49,103 nt of DNA from Chara braunii (Eukaryota; Streptophyta; Charophyceae; Charales; Characeae), in contig BFEA01000748.1 of NCBI GenBank assembly GCA_003427395.1, positions 474,599-523,701 of the forward strand, given 5' to 3'. This document shows, piece after piece, positions 21,769 to 32,187 of the stretch; position 1 is the stretch's first letter, and every line of letters begins with the position of its first letter. Position numbers and translations under genes: made by a program. The notes beneath the pieces were generated by a model. The model saw nothing but the letters and a program-made list of their open reading frames with translations, was not told where the DNA came from and searched no databases.

Positions 21769-22411
21769 CCTCGTCTCTTTCGCACTCTCTCTCTCCCTCT
21801 CTCGTCNNNNNNNNNNNNNNNNNNNNNNNNNNNNNNNNNNNNNNNNNNNNNNNNNNNNNNNNNNNNNNNNNNNNNNNNNNNNNNNNNNNNNNNNNNNNNN
21901 NNNNNNNNNNNNNNNNNNNNNNNNNNNNNNNNNNNNNNNNNNNNNNNNNNNNNNNNNNNNNNNNNNNNNNNNNNNNNNNNNNNNNNNNNNNNNNNNNNNN
22001 NNNNNNNNNNNNNNNNNNNNNNNNNNNNCCCCTCTCTGTCTCTCTCTCTCTCTCTCTCTCTGTCGATCGCGCATTGGACGTGTGACAAACCGCGTTTGTC
22101 GCGTTGAAGCCTTTGGGCTCGGGCGGCAAATGAAGTGCGGCCGAGTGAAACGGCCTTCTTTGTAGCCATTCCCCCTGCCGCGCACGACATCACCCAGCAT
22201 CTTCTTTTTTTTTCAAAAAAAAATAAAAAAAAATTGAGGGCATGAGGTGGTACCCAACAGGCCACCCCAGGCCCTCAGAAACCATGTACCCCCCCGCCAA
22301 CTGCGCAAAATCCCAGTTCGTGGACCCCGTTTTTTTGCGTCTAACGCGTGTTTAAAAGGGGATTCAACGCCAATTCAACGTGTGTTCAATAATTCAACGA
22401 GGGGCCCACAT
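21513..22411. mobile_element. Probable third element of the gttcaa/ttgaacgcg family, gapped
   Basis: Both ends carry dense gttcaa/ttgaa motifs (cgcgttcaatcacgttcaac at 21531; attcaacgccaattcaacg at 22362). The middle holds a (TATC)n + (CT)n tract like the one inside 45968-47047. Exact ends and target duplication could not be fixed. Confidence 0.4.
21717..22062 (+). repeat. TATC/CT microsatellite containing a 222-base assembly gap
   Basis: CT then (TATC)n then CT runs. Ns fill 21807-22028, followed by a further CT run to 22062. The gap length is probably nominal. Confidence 0.95.
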
Positions 22412-22853
22412 TTGAATCCAACTTCATACACAGTGTGTGAGTGACTGTTGTCAAGCAGGGAATCAATGCAATTTCGAGTTGCGACGACATCAAGTACATA
22501 TTATTTTATGCATGAGTTATTCGACGTCCAATCTCCCTTCACATACGTGACGGCCCTTGCATGAAACAATGAAAGCAAACAATGCCAAGACAACCTTCTC
22601 ATCGAAGAAGAACAGAAAACAGAAGGAGAAACATAAAAACAGACAAATATAACAAAAAAGAACTTCAAAACATAAAACTAGACCCAACAGGGTTTCATAT
22701 CAATGTCAGCATGACGAAATCCATACGAATATGAGACAATAGCAAGAACATTTGTAAAGAAATCAGATTCCCAACCTTTCGGACTTCGACACTTCAACAC
22801 CAACCCCAAGTGTCCACGGACTCTATTGAAATAACTGTTGCATGTTGCGCATC
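22412..22853. other. Stretch downstream of the SAM synthetase fragment
   Basis: A/T-richer unique sequence on the 3' side of the minus-strand SAM synthetase fragment. It could be intron or 3' untranslated sequence. I translated the minus strand and saw no further SAM synthetase motifs (for example GAGDQG or the glycine-rich loop). Confidence 0.4.
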
Positions 22854-23096
22854 CTACCCTCTACCACCGATGCCGCGGCATGTCTCCCTCACGATCTTCT
22901 CATAATCTACGCTCGCCCTCATGGTAATCTCACCGAACACCATCACCATTCCTGTCTTCGTGCACGTCTCACATGCCACCTTGCTGTCGGGATCTTCCGC
23001 AAGGCAGGCGTCCAAGATCGCGTCAGACACCTGGTCGCACAGCTTGTCCGGGTGCCCCTCATTCACGGACTCCGAGGTGAAAAGGAAACTCACCAT
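22854..23096 (-). CDS. S-adenosylmethionine synthetase, N-terminal fragment or first exon
   Basis: Eighty residues starting [18 protein letters not shown] (ATG at 23096-23094). The enzyme makes S-adenosylmethionine from methionine and ATP in the cytosol. Visible motifs are [16 protein letters not shown] (the HPDK loop binds ATP phosphate), DSKVACET and the GEIT segment, all typical of plant enzymes. The match stops after VRETCRGIG, where GGRG-stop follows; full-length proteins are about 390 residues. The minus strand reads ggtggtagag at the break, offering GT donor sites, so this may be exon 1 with the rest outside the window or lost; otherwise it is a truncated copy. A CT-rich 5' leader precedes the ATG. 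Confidence 0.85.
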   Translation of the reverse strand: MVSFLFTSESVNEGHPDKLCDQVSDAILDACLAEDPDSKVACETCTKTGMVMVFGEITMRASVDYEKIVRETCRGIGGRG

Positions 23097-23240
23097 TTTC
23101 GCGGGCTTACACGCAAAGTATCTCGTTCCGCGTGCTGAATTGAGCGTGTGAGAAGAGATGGAGAAGAGAGAACAGCGAGAGATAGAGTTTTCGGACAACC
23201 AACTCTCGATCGTTCTAGCGGCTGCGGGTGGGAGCACCTC
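23097..23240 (-). promoter_or_regulatory. Putative 5' leader of the SAM synthetase fragment
   Basis: Between the ATG and about 23240 the minus strand is pyrimidine-rich (ctctatctctcgctgttctc, then tcttctcc). It stays open in the gene's frame but without a conserved protein, so it looks like untranslated leader. No TATA element could be assigned. Confidence 0.35.
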
Positions 23241-23445
23241 CGATCGCTGTCGAACAACTACGCATGGAGGCCTTCCGCCCCGAGCGACCGACAGTGAAAA
23301 GTATGAGGTTGATCCGTCGAGGCAACGACGTGATGATGAATCAGAACGGGCGTGGGATTTTTAAAACAACTGTTCGGCCACTAGTTGTGGCAGTCCCCTC
23401 CTACCAGTTGCCCAGGAGCCTTGAGATGACCGGCCCATCCAGCGG

Positions 23446-23570
23446 CCTAGGGCAGTCGGTTAGGCACGCAAGTGGCAATCATGAGGGCGTGGGTTCGAGG
23501 CCAATGACCGCCTGCGCCCTTAGTGCCAAGTTCCCAACAGGCTGTGATAGTCCGCTTGATACCCCTTGTC
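23446..23570 (+). mobile_element. tRNA-derived SINE (plus strand)
   Basis: An A-box-like sequence (cctagggcagtcggttagg, 23446-23464) and a B box (gggttcgaggcc, 23491-23502) at tRNA spacing mark an RNA polymerase III promoter. The surrounding bases do not close a tRNA acceptor stem. The body probably runs to about 23620; its 3' end is unclear because it runs into ggcctggaccccact, which also forms the TIR at 27028/28078. Confidence 0.6.
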
Positions 23571-23923
23571 GGTATTAGTATCTATTGACCAACACGGGTT
23601 AAAAATGAGGGCAGGCCAGGTTGTCGCCCTCAGGCCTGGACCCCACTGACATACCGTGCAGGCGCGGGCCCGCAGCCCGTAAGCGGTGGCGAGGCTGGAC
23701 TGCGACGGCCACAGCAACGAAAAAGCATGAACGACTGCTTGTCTGTCTTTATGCTTCAAAACTGATAGCACGCTGGGCGTGGGGGCGCAGCAAGGACAGC
23801 GGCGGACCCTGGGGAGACATGCAGGGAAAATCACGGGCATAGCAGGGACCCGGGGAGGAGGGGTTGAATTATTCGTAAAGGAATTCAGGGTCTGTGGTGT
23901 CAGCCTGCAGTCCATTTGCCGCC

Positions 23924-24446
23924 TTTTTTTTTTTTTTTTTTAATTAAAAAGCTTTATTCTTCTCTCATCTATCTCATTTTTCTTGCTAGGACTCATCTAT
24001 CTCATCCTTTCACTAGTCTATGTATAGTACGGGGGAACACCAACCAACCCAGATCTCTCCCCAGCCCACGGGGTAGGTTGGCACCACAGCAATGGTGCGA
24101 GAGCAAGGTTGTACCAGTCCCTCATCACGGTGACAAGGGGTGGGCAGGCATTGCCGATGGGGGAAATTGGCGGTGCTAGCGCCGAGCAATGGCCAATCAC
24201 TGCACCTCCCCCTACCCCCCCCCAAACCCCACATGGCGCTGTCTAATGGCCAATATTGTCGCTGCATAGCAACCAACAACATCAACCAAGGTCCTGCCAA
24301 TGCTGACTTGGGGGGCCAACGGGTTATCTCTAGCTGGTAGAACACCAAGCTTGCCCAGGCAAGTACGTGAGGCCAATGGGGATTAAACCGACGACATCCT
24401 GAATGCAACTTTTGTGCCTTACCAACTGAGCTAGGCCCGCAGGCCC
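23924..24446 (-). mobile_element. tRNA-derived SINE (minus strand) with poly-A tail
   Basis: On the minus strand the 5' head carries an A box (ctagctcagttggt, 24434-24421) and a B box (ggtttaatcccc, 24389-24378). A body of ~430 bases follows and ends at a poly-A tail, seen as T(18) at about 23924-23941 on the plus strand. The head looks tRNA-derived but does not pair as a functional tRNA. No coding role; minus-strand frames through it are incidental. Confidence 0.65.
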
Positions 24447-25000
24447 ATTTGTCGCTTTTCGTTGGGTCGACGGTCTTCCTTCCCCGGGACTTGTGAAAAT
24501 GGGGAATGTATTTCGCCACTTCTCGGGCAAGGTACATTCGCTGTTTCCACATTTGCATTAGAATTAGAAAAGGCGAAAACGGAAATCAAGGAGAGTTGGA
24601 GAGAGGGCAACAAAAAATCGTTGAGGAAGGCAAAAAAAAAGGCAAAAATGAGGGGCAAAAGGGGACTGAACACTTCCCTAGAATGAGGACAGAAACATTG
24701 CCATAATTTGCCAGACGAAAAGAAAAACTGGTCCCGTCGATCTCCGTGGAGAACGAACGGCCAGATAATCATGAAAACCTTTCCCATACTAGAAAAGGCC
24801 GAACGACCAGACGCGCACCACCATTTCCCACGACCGCCGCAACTTTCCTTTACAAGACTACCGGTGGGTGCCCGGTTGGCGACCACAACCCTATTTCTCG
24901 CGCAACGACGCCCTCTAAACCCGTTTACCCGGTCGACGACATTCCCGATAAGGAAACCGCCCGCTAAACGACAAAAGACATCTATCTATACGCAGCCATC
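24447..25000. other. Unassigned stretch
   Basis: Unique sequence with no convincing reading frame (one 151-residue minus-strand frame, 24431-24886, is low-complexity and overlaps the SINE head). Nothing recognisable. Confidence 0.5.
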
Positions 25001-25005
25001 CTGGC

Positions 25006-25059
25006 TGCGAACACGTCGAGATTCGGGCATTCCATCCAATCCTCTTTGCTAGTGGGACC
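25006..25059. repeat. Half copy of the foldback family
   Basis: Resembles only the right arm of the hairpins that follow (gattcgggcattccatccaa then tcctctttgctagtgggacc). The left arm is missing. Confidence 0.55.
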
Positions 25060-25291
25060 CCGCCTCTGAACTCACCTCCACACGTGAACACACGAAATGA
25101 GATTGAATCCCCCCCCAGAAAAAAAAAAAAAAAAAAACACATTTTGTAACGAGAAAAAAATTAAAAAAAAATAAATGGCCCGATGCGTTCTGCTTTCAAC
25201 TAAACTCACCTCCACACGTGAGCCAGATGAAGCCTCACAGAGAAAAAGGACAACCCAACGGACCGATGCCACCTGCTTTCTTTTGGGCCCA

Positions 25292-25445
25292 GGTCCCACT
25301 AGCAAAAAGGATAGGATCGAGATCTTGAATCTGGATGTGTTTTATGCAGAGATGCCGAAAAGCAGTTCAATCTCCATTTCCTGCACATCTCCATAATCTC
25401 GTCCAGATTCAGGCATTCGATCCGATCCTCTTTGCTAGTAGGACC
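25292..25445. repeat. Foldback hairpin 1
   Basis: Arms gtcccactagcaaaaaggat...gaatctggatg and their imperfect complement catccagattcagg...atcctctttgctagtaggac pair over about 45 bases, with a ~55-base loop. Same family as hairpins 2 and 3. Confidence 0.75.
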
Positions 25446-25519
25446 ACACTCAAGGACTCACCTCCACACGTGAGGTAGACGCACCACACATGAATCAGAC
25501 GCAGCCTCAGAATCCCGCC

Positions 25520-25680
25520 CCTAAAGCGTTCAAATACATGTACAGTGTTATGTAGTGGAACGAGGCCCAAAAACAAGGCAAAATGTTAAAATCGTCCGAA
25601 TGCACCTCGTCCCTAAAGCGTCCAAATGCATGTATAGTGTTGTGTAGTGGAGGCCCAGAAACAAGGCAAAAGAAACCCTT
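25520..25680. repeat. Short tandem duplication (~98-bp period)
   Basis: ctaaagcgttcaaatacatg at 25520 recurs as ctaaagcgtccaaatgcatg at 25612, both followed by tgtagtgga, ggccca and aacaaggcaaaa. Confidence 0.75.
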
Positions 25681-25936
25681 CTAGACATTTTTGCAGCCAC
25701 ATACATGTGCATACAACGGATGCAGCAACACGGGTCCCAGAATGAAAAGGCACATGGACAAATGAGAAAAGGAAAGCCTGTCCGTATATAGAGAAGACAT
25801 ACATAAATCGAGAAATAGTCCATACCATACACATAATAAATCGAGAAATAGTACATGTCATATATTGTGTCTAAAAATAAAAAAATTAGAAAAAAAGGCG
25901 ACGGCGTTGAGATATCATCGTGCTGACCAGCTTCAC

Positions 25937-26104
25937 GGGGGCCAAGTCCCACCAGCACCGTTGAGTTTCCTCAACGCCTGAATCTGGATGTGTTTGTGAA
26001 GATGTGTTGTTGAAGAAAAGCAACGCACTTTCTGCACATCTCCACTGAAAACGTCCAGATTCAGGTGTTGAGGAAACTCATCGTTGTTGGTGGGACTTGG
26101 CCCC
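25937..26104. repeat. Foldback hairpin 2
   Basis: 168 bases opening ggggccaagtcccaccagca and closing with its complement tgttggtgggacttggcccc. Each arm also contains gttgagtttcctcaac and gcctgaatctggatg or complements. Arms are about 55-60 bases with an internal loop. Confidence 0.85.
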
Positions 26105-26150
26105 GGATTAAGCCTTAAAAAAAAAAAGAAATATTGGGTTTTACTCATCA

Positions 26151-26316
26151 GGGGCCAAGTCCCACTAGCAGCGTTGAGCTACCTCAACGTCTGAATCTGG
26201 ACGCTTTTGCGGAGATATGCAGAAATGGTGTTAAGTTTCCTGAATTACACGTCTCCACAAACACTTATAGATTCACGCGTTGAGGTAGCTCAATGCTGCT
26301 AGTGGGACTTGGCCCC
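26151..26316. repeat. Foldback hairpin 3
   Basis: 166 bases opening ggggccaagtcccactagca and closing tgctagtgggacttggcccc. Arm sequence parallels hairpin 2 (gttgagctacctcaacg), but the loop region differs. 46 bases separate it from hairpin 2. Confidence 0.85.
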
Positions 26317-26429
26317 ATTTCATCCCTTAAAAATAAATAAAAAAGAAAAACAAATTTTGAGAAAAATAAAAAAATAAAAAATAACGGCAGTTGAGTTCTA
26401 CTTTCGTCTGAACTCACCTCCACACGTGC

Positions 26430-26885
26430 CTCACGAATCCCACAGTGCCTTCACAAAGGCGCCACCAAATTGGAGAAAAACGGAAAACAAATGATGAACA
26501 AACAAGCCAAATGAAATAGGGCCCGACGAAACCTCTTCTGCACCCGTTCTCATAAACGATCGTTCTCCACCGACCGTCTGTTCTAATTCTGGGCGCCTAC
26601 CCTGTACTTCGGTCGCGTAATGATTTCCTACGCCTTTAATCTCTTCTTCGTAGTATCTCCTCCTATCGGACGACCTCCCTACGCCCTGGCTATCGGTACA
26701 CGCCCGGCAACCGTTGCAGTCCACGACACAAAACGACAAAAACCAACGGTGGTAAATGCAGCCCCTACGGGCTGCGAACTGCCCGGCGGCTGGAAACAGA
26801 TGTTGGCCACAAAAAACGGCCCAGCATGGTTGGAAAGAACTTGCCGCGTTTCGTTGGGACCCCACCGCCACCCTTGACTCTTGGC
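26430..26885. other. Unassigned stretch left of the adapter junction
   Basis: A minus-strand 146-residue frame (26431-26871) matches no family I know. Its end (26779-26884) is duplicated at 27043-27149 on the other side of the adapter junction. Continuity to the right of 26885 is not real. Confidence 0.4.
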
Positions 26886-26911
26886 CACATCTAGATGTGT
26901 ATAAGAGACAG
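26886..26911 (+). other. Untrimmed Nextera mate-pair junction adapter (assembly artefact)
   Basis: 26893-26911 is agatgtgtataagagacag, the 19-base Tn5 mosaic end used in Nextera libraries. The seven bases before it (cacatct, 26886-26892) are the end of the inverted mosaic end, so this is the circularisation junction of a mate-pair library with its first half worn. In translation it gives the well-known artefact peptide HLDVYKRQ. Bases left and right of it were not adjacent in the genome. Confidence 0.95.
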
Positions 26912-27026
26912 CAATCCTTCTATGAGATGGAGCAATCAATAATGTGCAGCAGTCTTTTGGGCGAATGGGACATAAGGTGGAGTTGGAAGGGTGTAAATGA
27001 TGTATTTAATGACTTCGGGGTAAGAT

Positions 27027-28082
27027 TAAGGCCTGGACCCCACTGCCNNGNGGCTGGAAACTGNTGTTGGCCACAAAAAACGGCCCAGCNTGGTTGGAAA
27101 GAACTTGCCGCGTTTCGTTGGGACCCCACCGCCACCCTTTACTCTCGGCACTGGAGAGGGATGGACATGCCCGAATAGGCAATCCCCCTGGGGTGTTTCC
27201 CGAAAAGGAAAGTCTGGTCGGGGCTGTGGTCCATGCCCTTCTATCGGCCTGCACCAGGGCATGTTCGTGTGTGGTCGTGCGCGACCCGGTGTGGTGGGTG
27301 TCACGCAAGTACCGTGCAACACACAATGGCCTCACGGGGTCCGCTCGGGTGGCGGGACCTGTCTGTGCAGGGAAATTACCGTTGGGAGCATCGGTGGTTG
27401 TCCCCCCCCCCCCACATACTGCTGCCATCGGAACCACTTTTCCCAGTCGGATCATCCTGAGTGGGAGTGCATGTACGGAGCACTGACGGGAAGCCATATC
27501 CGTCGACGAAGGAAGAGGGTTTGGCAAGGAACACGGGTCCGCGAAGGTTGTATGCTCGTCAAGTGGCCACGACAGCTGGTGTGCAAGGGTCGATGTCGTC
27601 CCCATCACAGTCACAGCGTTGCCATGTATCCATCAGATATGGGCAGTTCACCAATGGCATGTCGTTCGTAAAGTGAGGGGAGCATGGATGGCCCAGACAT
27701 TCAGGCCCTTGGGAGAACCGTGCGACGACAAAAAAAAAAGCATGTCCACGGCGGTCTCCTGGTCCAAAAAACGGTCCACGACGAGGGTACGTGGTCCACG
27801 TCGTCCAGCCGTTATTTGAAAACGGATGACATGCCCCCCCCCCCTGCTCGTCTGGACGCCTCCTTGGAAAGGGAATGGAAAGCAGTCGGTATTGAATTTC
27901 CAGACTCTCGACCGAGCAGAAACGCCTCGTTAGCATTTCCACGACCTGCTTCCCAGCACGGTGGGGTCTGGAATTCCTTTCCGGACCAACTTTCCACACC
28001 GGTTTTCAACACCGGTGGCGTCTAAAAAACACTACAACACCCGGACTTTTCCAGGCGGCCGGCCAGTGGGGTCCAGGCCTTA
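27027..28082. mobile_element. Candidate TIR DNA element (~1.05 kb)
   Basis: The left end taaggcctggaccccactg (27027-27045) and the right end (complement at 28063-28081) are perfect inverted repeats over about 18 bases, and similarity continues inward (ggctggaaa / gcctggaaa). Ns lie at 27048, 27049, 27051, 27064 and 27090. No transposase recognised inside; the plus-strand 188-residue frame (27105-27671) is not a known family. The left part is duplicated across the adapter junction, so the left end should be treated with caution. A single extra end sequence sits at 23631. Confidence 0.5.
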
Positions 28083-28099
28083 GTGCCAACAGGTTGAGT

Positions 28100-28100
<1 letters not shown>

Positions 28101-28139
<39 letters not shown>
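28101..28139 (+). repeat. Poly-T tract (39 bases)
   Basis: An uninterrupted run of T directly after the candidate TIR element. It could be the poly-A tail of a minus-strand retroelement (the LINE to its right or a lost SINE). Its length is likely unstable. Confidence 0.9.
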
Positions 28140-28143
<4 letters not shown>

Positions 28144-28238
28144 AAAAAAGGCCCAGTGCCCAAGGCTGATATTAATTTTAAGAATACTAAGGCCGAGGAC
28201 CGCACAGTCTACCTAGAGTAGTCCACTAGAAACACAGG

Positions 28239-29109
28239 ATTCGTGAAAACCCAACAAAACCACAAAACCCAACATTTTGTATAGAGTGAAAAAGTAGAGG
28301 TCAAACTTCTATTTCTCATTAAAAAAAAAAACACATTTTTTACCACTTTCCAAGAGACAAGGCAAAAAATCAGACAAACAGTCTAGCGATCCTTAAGATG
28401 TGGAGGAAAGCTCGTTCTTACAAAAATCCTGTTATAGGACTATAAGTCATTCTCAATAGACTTTCAGAAAAGGAGAGCTCCAATACAACAAACTCGAAAG
28501 CTGTAAAAAAACAGTTTTAGTGAATTCTGGCATATAGGACTATATGTCGTGTTCAACGTTTATAGACTCAATATAGCAATTTTAAAGTTAACAATAAAAT
28601 ATTTCTCAAAAATATATGTTATGCAAAATAATAGCACAAACAACTTTTGTCTTAGACACATCTTGAAATTCTTAGTCAAACGCAAGTTAAAAATAAAAAA
28701 CCAAAAAAAAATAAAATAAAAATAATATTAAAAAAATGGAGAATATGTTATGGCAAACGTATTAAAAAACAAGATAACACGTTTGCACGTTCACTAAACC
28801 CTCAAACAAGTTCGTCGTGATACACAACTTGTAGGACTATAAACATGATTTTTTGAGATAGTAAAAAACATGAATATTTGAATTTATAAATATATGATGC
28901 TCCGCCTAGTAATGATTGAATGTGAAAAATTTTGTTTTTTTTCTCGCCACTTGTAGTGGTTCTCAAAAAATATTTTTTTATTCTTTTTTTTTTTTTTTTT
29001 AACATCGCAAAGAATCTTGCTCTTGTAGAAGGCCTAAAAACTGTACTTTCAAAATCCTAAATAAATTTCGTTCAAACCCAACATTTTGTTTTGTTGGGTT
29101 TTCACGAAT
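28239..29109. repeat. 22-bp perfect inverted repeat spanning ~870 bp
   Basis: attcgtgaaaacccaacaaaa (28239 on) and its exact complement ending at 29109 enclose A/T-rich sequence with no gene. No target duplication is visible, so an element is not established. The segment lies in the 3' region of the LINE relic. Confidence 0.5.
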
Positions 29110-31259
29110 TCTTTGTTTAGAGTTTATATCATGCGTCTTCACCCTTAATAGGGCGCCAAAACATTGTTTCATCCTAGCACATACATCCTCAAATACATGC
29201 ATGTCTCATTCATACCCATACCATGATCTGGGAACCATACAAAGGTTCGACAAGGGAAAAGGATTTGGGAATTCAGCAATTGGTCGTCGTGGGATTGTAG
29301 AGTCGACTTCAATCCAATTGTTGAAAGATAGGCGATAGTTCCTTTGAAATTCCTTTTGATCTCTTACTTGTCCTCCTTCCCACTTCACGTGGCTCATTCT
29401 CCCTCTCTGATCCCCCCAAGCCAGCTACGATTCAACAACTGGATGTGATGCCAAATCTCCTTCTTTGATGTGATATACTGTATTTTTTCTTTGACTATCT
29501 CTCATCTAGATAAAATATCAGTTTGAAGTTTGAACTTGTTGTTTAATAGTTTCTGTGAACTTAGGCCCATCCACGCGCGCACCTCCCATCTTGTGAGTAC
29601 ATCGTCTTATCCATATTGCCCACAATATGACCCTTCTACCAATAATTAATAAATTTCATGTGAATTCATCTGGAAGTTTTGGGTTCCATGACTCAAGGAA
29701 CAACGCTTTCCACTTTCGTGGGCAGGTATGAGAATTACCCAATTATCGACAAATTTTATCTCACTAACGCCATAACCATACCGCTCATGGCCATTGAAGG
29801 AAGATATGTTCAATTGTTTCTGGAATGAGCATCTTTGGAAAAACAAACTTGCATAATTTACACCAAAGAAGAGATGAATTTTTTTGTTATAGCGAGGTTT
29901 TTTCAATAATCCAATTATTGGTAGGGAGGCATCTGTGAACACTCTGTCATTGTAAGGAATCCACTTTTGCCGGCATTAAATTAGATTGATTTTTATTCCT
30001 CTCTATTTACATTTAAATGTTTCATTCACCTGTCTTCTAAGCTTTCCTTAATATTGATTTTTTGTCTCGGCATTCTATAGGTTGATTTGGCTTTTAATGT
30101 GTGCAACGCTATAGAACAGGATCTACTTTTCCTCATTTGGTTCTTCCATCTCCATGTGGTTGAATATATTGGTAGAGAAGATGTACGGGTCAGATTCTCT
30201 GGTTTAAAAGGTAGACATTTCTCCTTAACCTGTAAGACCCTGATTCTGAATACTTGAGTTTCTTAGATATTGTGTTTTATTTTTTTGAGGCTAACACAAA
30301 ACCATTTATTCCCGGAATTATATCAATTATTTGTTCCAGAACCTGGTCCAGATGGTGACAATAGCGAAAACGAGTATGTAAGTCTGAGAGAGATATTCAG
30401 TCTCTTCCTTCTTTGTCCCAAATGTTTTTAATCATAATTACTCCATTTTTAACCCACTCTTTTCAGGGAGAATACATACAGTGTAAGACATATCATTGAG
30501 AATCCCTTAAAAAAGACATTATTAAATAGGGGTTGTTGACATACCTCTCCCCATCTTAGAGGGGAAATTTTGTCAGGAGGTGGTAATCTTCTTCAAGTTT
30601 TCATTATGTCTATCCCGAAGGAGTAATTTTTTAGATCTCTTCTAACCGTTTGTCGGTGTGATTCATGAAGATGTAGCGTTTTTTTTTTAGATTTTCTTGG
30701 GAGGGACCAATAACTGTTTTCTAACCACATCAACGGATTCATCGTTTCTGGAGTTATGGGTGCTAGTCTATTGATCTGCTCACTTGCTAGACTGTTGTAT
30801 AGCACCCGAGGGTTGAACAAAACTCGTTTGAACCACTGTATGGATAAGGTCATAGCTTAAGTAGATGGATCGATTGTTCCTAACTTACCTTTTGATTGGG
30901 TCGAATCACTAATAGTCATGTCACTCAACTAATAGTCCTATCTTATTCATGATTTCCCCTTCATAGAAAGATGGTTAGTTGTCGTTGAAACATTTTAATA
31001 GTAAGTTTATTCATTGCCCAAATTGTAGATTTATACCATATAGAAGCAAGGACGATACTATTGATAAACAATGTTCTTTTCATAATCGATATATGTTTAT
31101 CCTTCTATAATTCAAATTTTGTTTTGGTTTGAATCATAAAAGTTTTATTATTAGACACTAGTTTTCCATTTGATAAGAAAATTTTTAGAACTATGATAGG
31201 AGATTCTAATGGGAGCCACCTTATTTGGGGTTGTTCTGGGGGTCTCACTCCTTCATAGT
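28985..31259 (-). pseudogene. LINE relic, C-terminal and 3' region
   Basis: Downstream of the RT on the minus strand. Degraded coding-like pieces (30593-30853, 29646-29942, 29206-29397, 28999-29202) are separated by stops and A/T-rich filler. None carries a decisive motif; assignment rests on strand, order and the end in an A-rich tract (T run at 28984-29000 on the plus strand). Confidence 0.4.
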
Positions 31260-32179
31260 ATATCCACTATCCGAGGGCCTTATTTCCCCAATCTACTCTC
31301 ACATCAGACAAAGGGTAAAATTTATCTATTATTCTTTTAATTGCATCCAAATTAGTTTGAGAAGCCTCTATCATTAGCGAGAGATCACCAATAAATAAAG
31401 AGCATACCGGGATAGCCTCCTCTGGAATAGATAAGATTTGAATACGCTTAATATCTTTATTTTTTCTCAAGTTTGTTGTTAGGGCTTCCATAATTATAAC
31501 GAACAAAAAAGGAGCAATTGAATCCCCTTATCTAACTGATATTTCAAAGGAAATTATTTGTGTCGCATTACCATTCACCATAACACTCGTTGTTGCGTTA
31601 TGATGAAAAATGTATATTCATTTTCTAAAGCGTGAACCAAAATTGAATATCTCCATACATTTATCTAGGAAGAACCAATTAAATTGATCATAAGTCTTTT
31701 CAAAATCGATGAATATAAAGATAAAATTATGCTTGGATTGACATGACAGTCTAATTAGTTCATTAACAAGCAAGATGTTATCATGAATATTCCTTCCTTG
31801 AATAAACCTTATTTCAGGAGGGTGAATAATATATGTCATAAATTTATTTATTTTATTGGCTAGTGCTTTGGATAGCATCTTGTATACCACTGTTAGGAGA
31901 GTGGTGGGTCTATGATTACGAATATTCGATTTTGTCCCTTTTTTGTATAGAAGTGTAAGGTTTCATTGACCTACCATCTCTCTCACATGGCCTGTCTCCC
32001 ATACCGCTTCAAATAATTTAATTAGATCCATTGAAAAAAATTCCCAAAGGGTTTTTCATAATTATTTGAAAAAATCATCAATCCCCGATGTTTTCTTCCT
32101 CCATCATCACGAGGGACGTCCATATTTCTTCTTTAGTAAGTTGACATTTCAATTGCCGTCTTCGTTCGTCAGAAAGTGT
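31260..32179 (-). pseudogene. LINE ORF2 reverse transcriptase domain, inactive
   Basis: Non-LTR RT motifs in order on the minus strand: LFEAVWETGHVREMV; LLYKKGTKSNIRNHRPTTLL (fingers); VYKMLSKALANKINKFM; RFIQGRNIHDNILLVNELI; motif A FIFIDFEKTYD; motif B GDSIAPFLFVIIMEAL; motif C CSLFIGDLSLMIEASQ. The motif C catalytic pair, normally ADD, reads IGD, so catalysis is lost. Stops occur near 31960 and near 31533 (TAA where CAA/Gln of the 'RQG' motif is expected). The domain is cut at its N-terminal side by MITE insertions (32188-33262). Confidence 0.9.
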
Positions 32180-32187
32180 TTTGGACA

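Noticed and set aside
24013-24558. 181-residue minus-strand frame
   Set aside because: It coincides with a SINE (A/B boxes, poly-A tail) and has no protein family.
26679-26939. Minus- and plus-strand frames containing YTHLDV / HLDVYKRQ
   Set aside because: These peptides are translated sequencing adapter.
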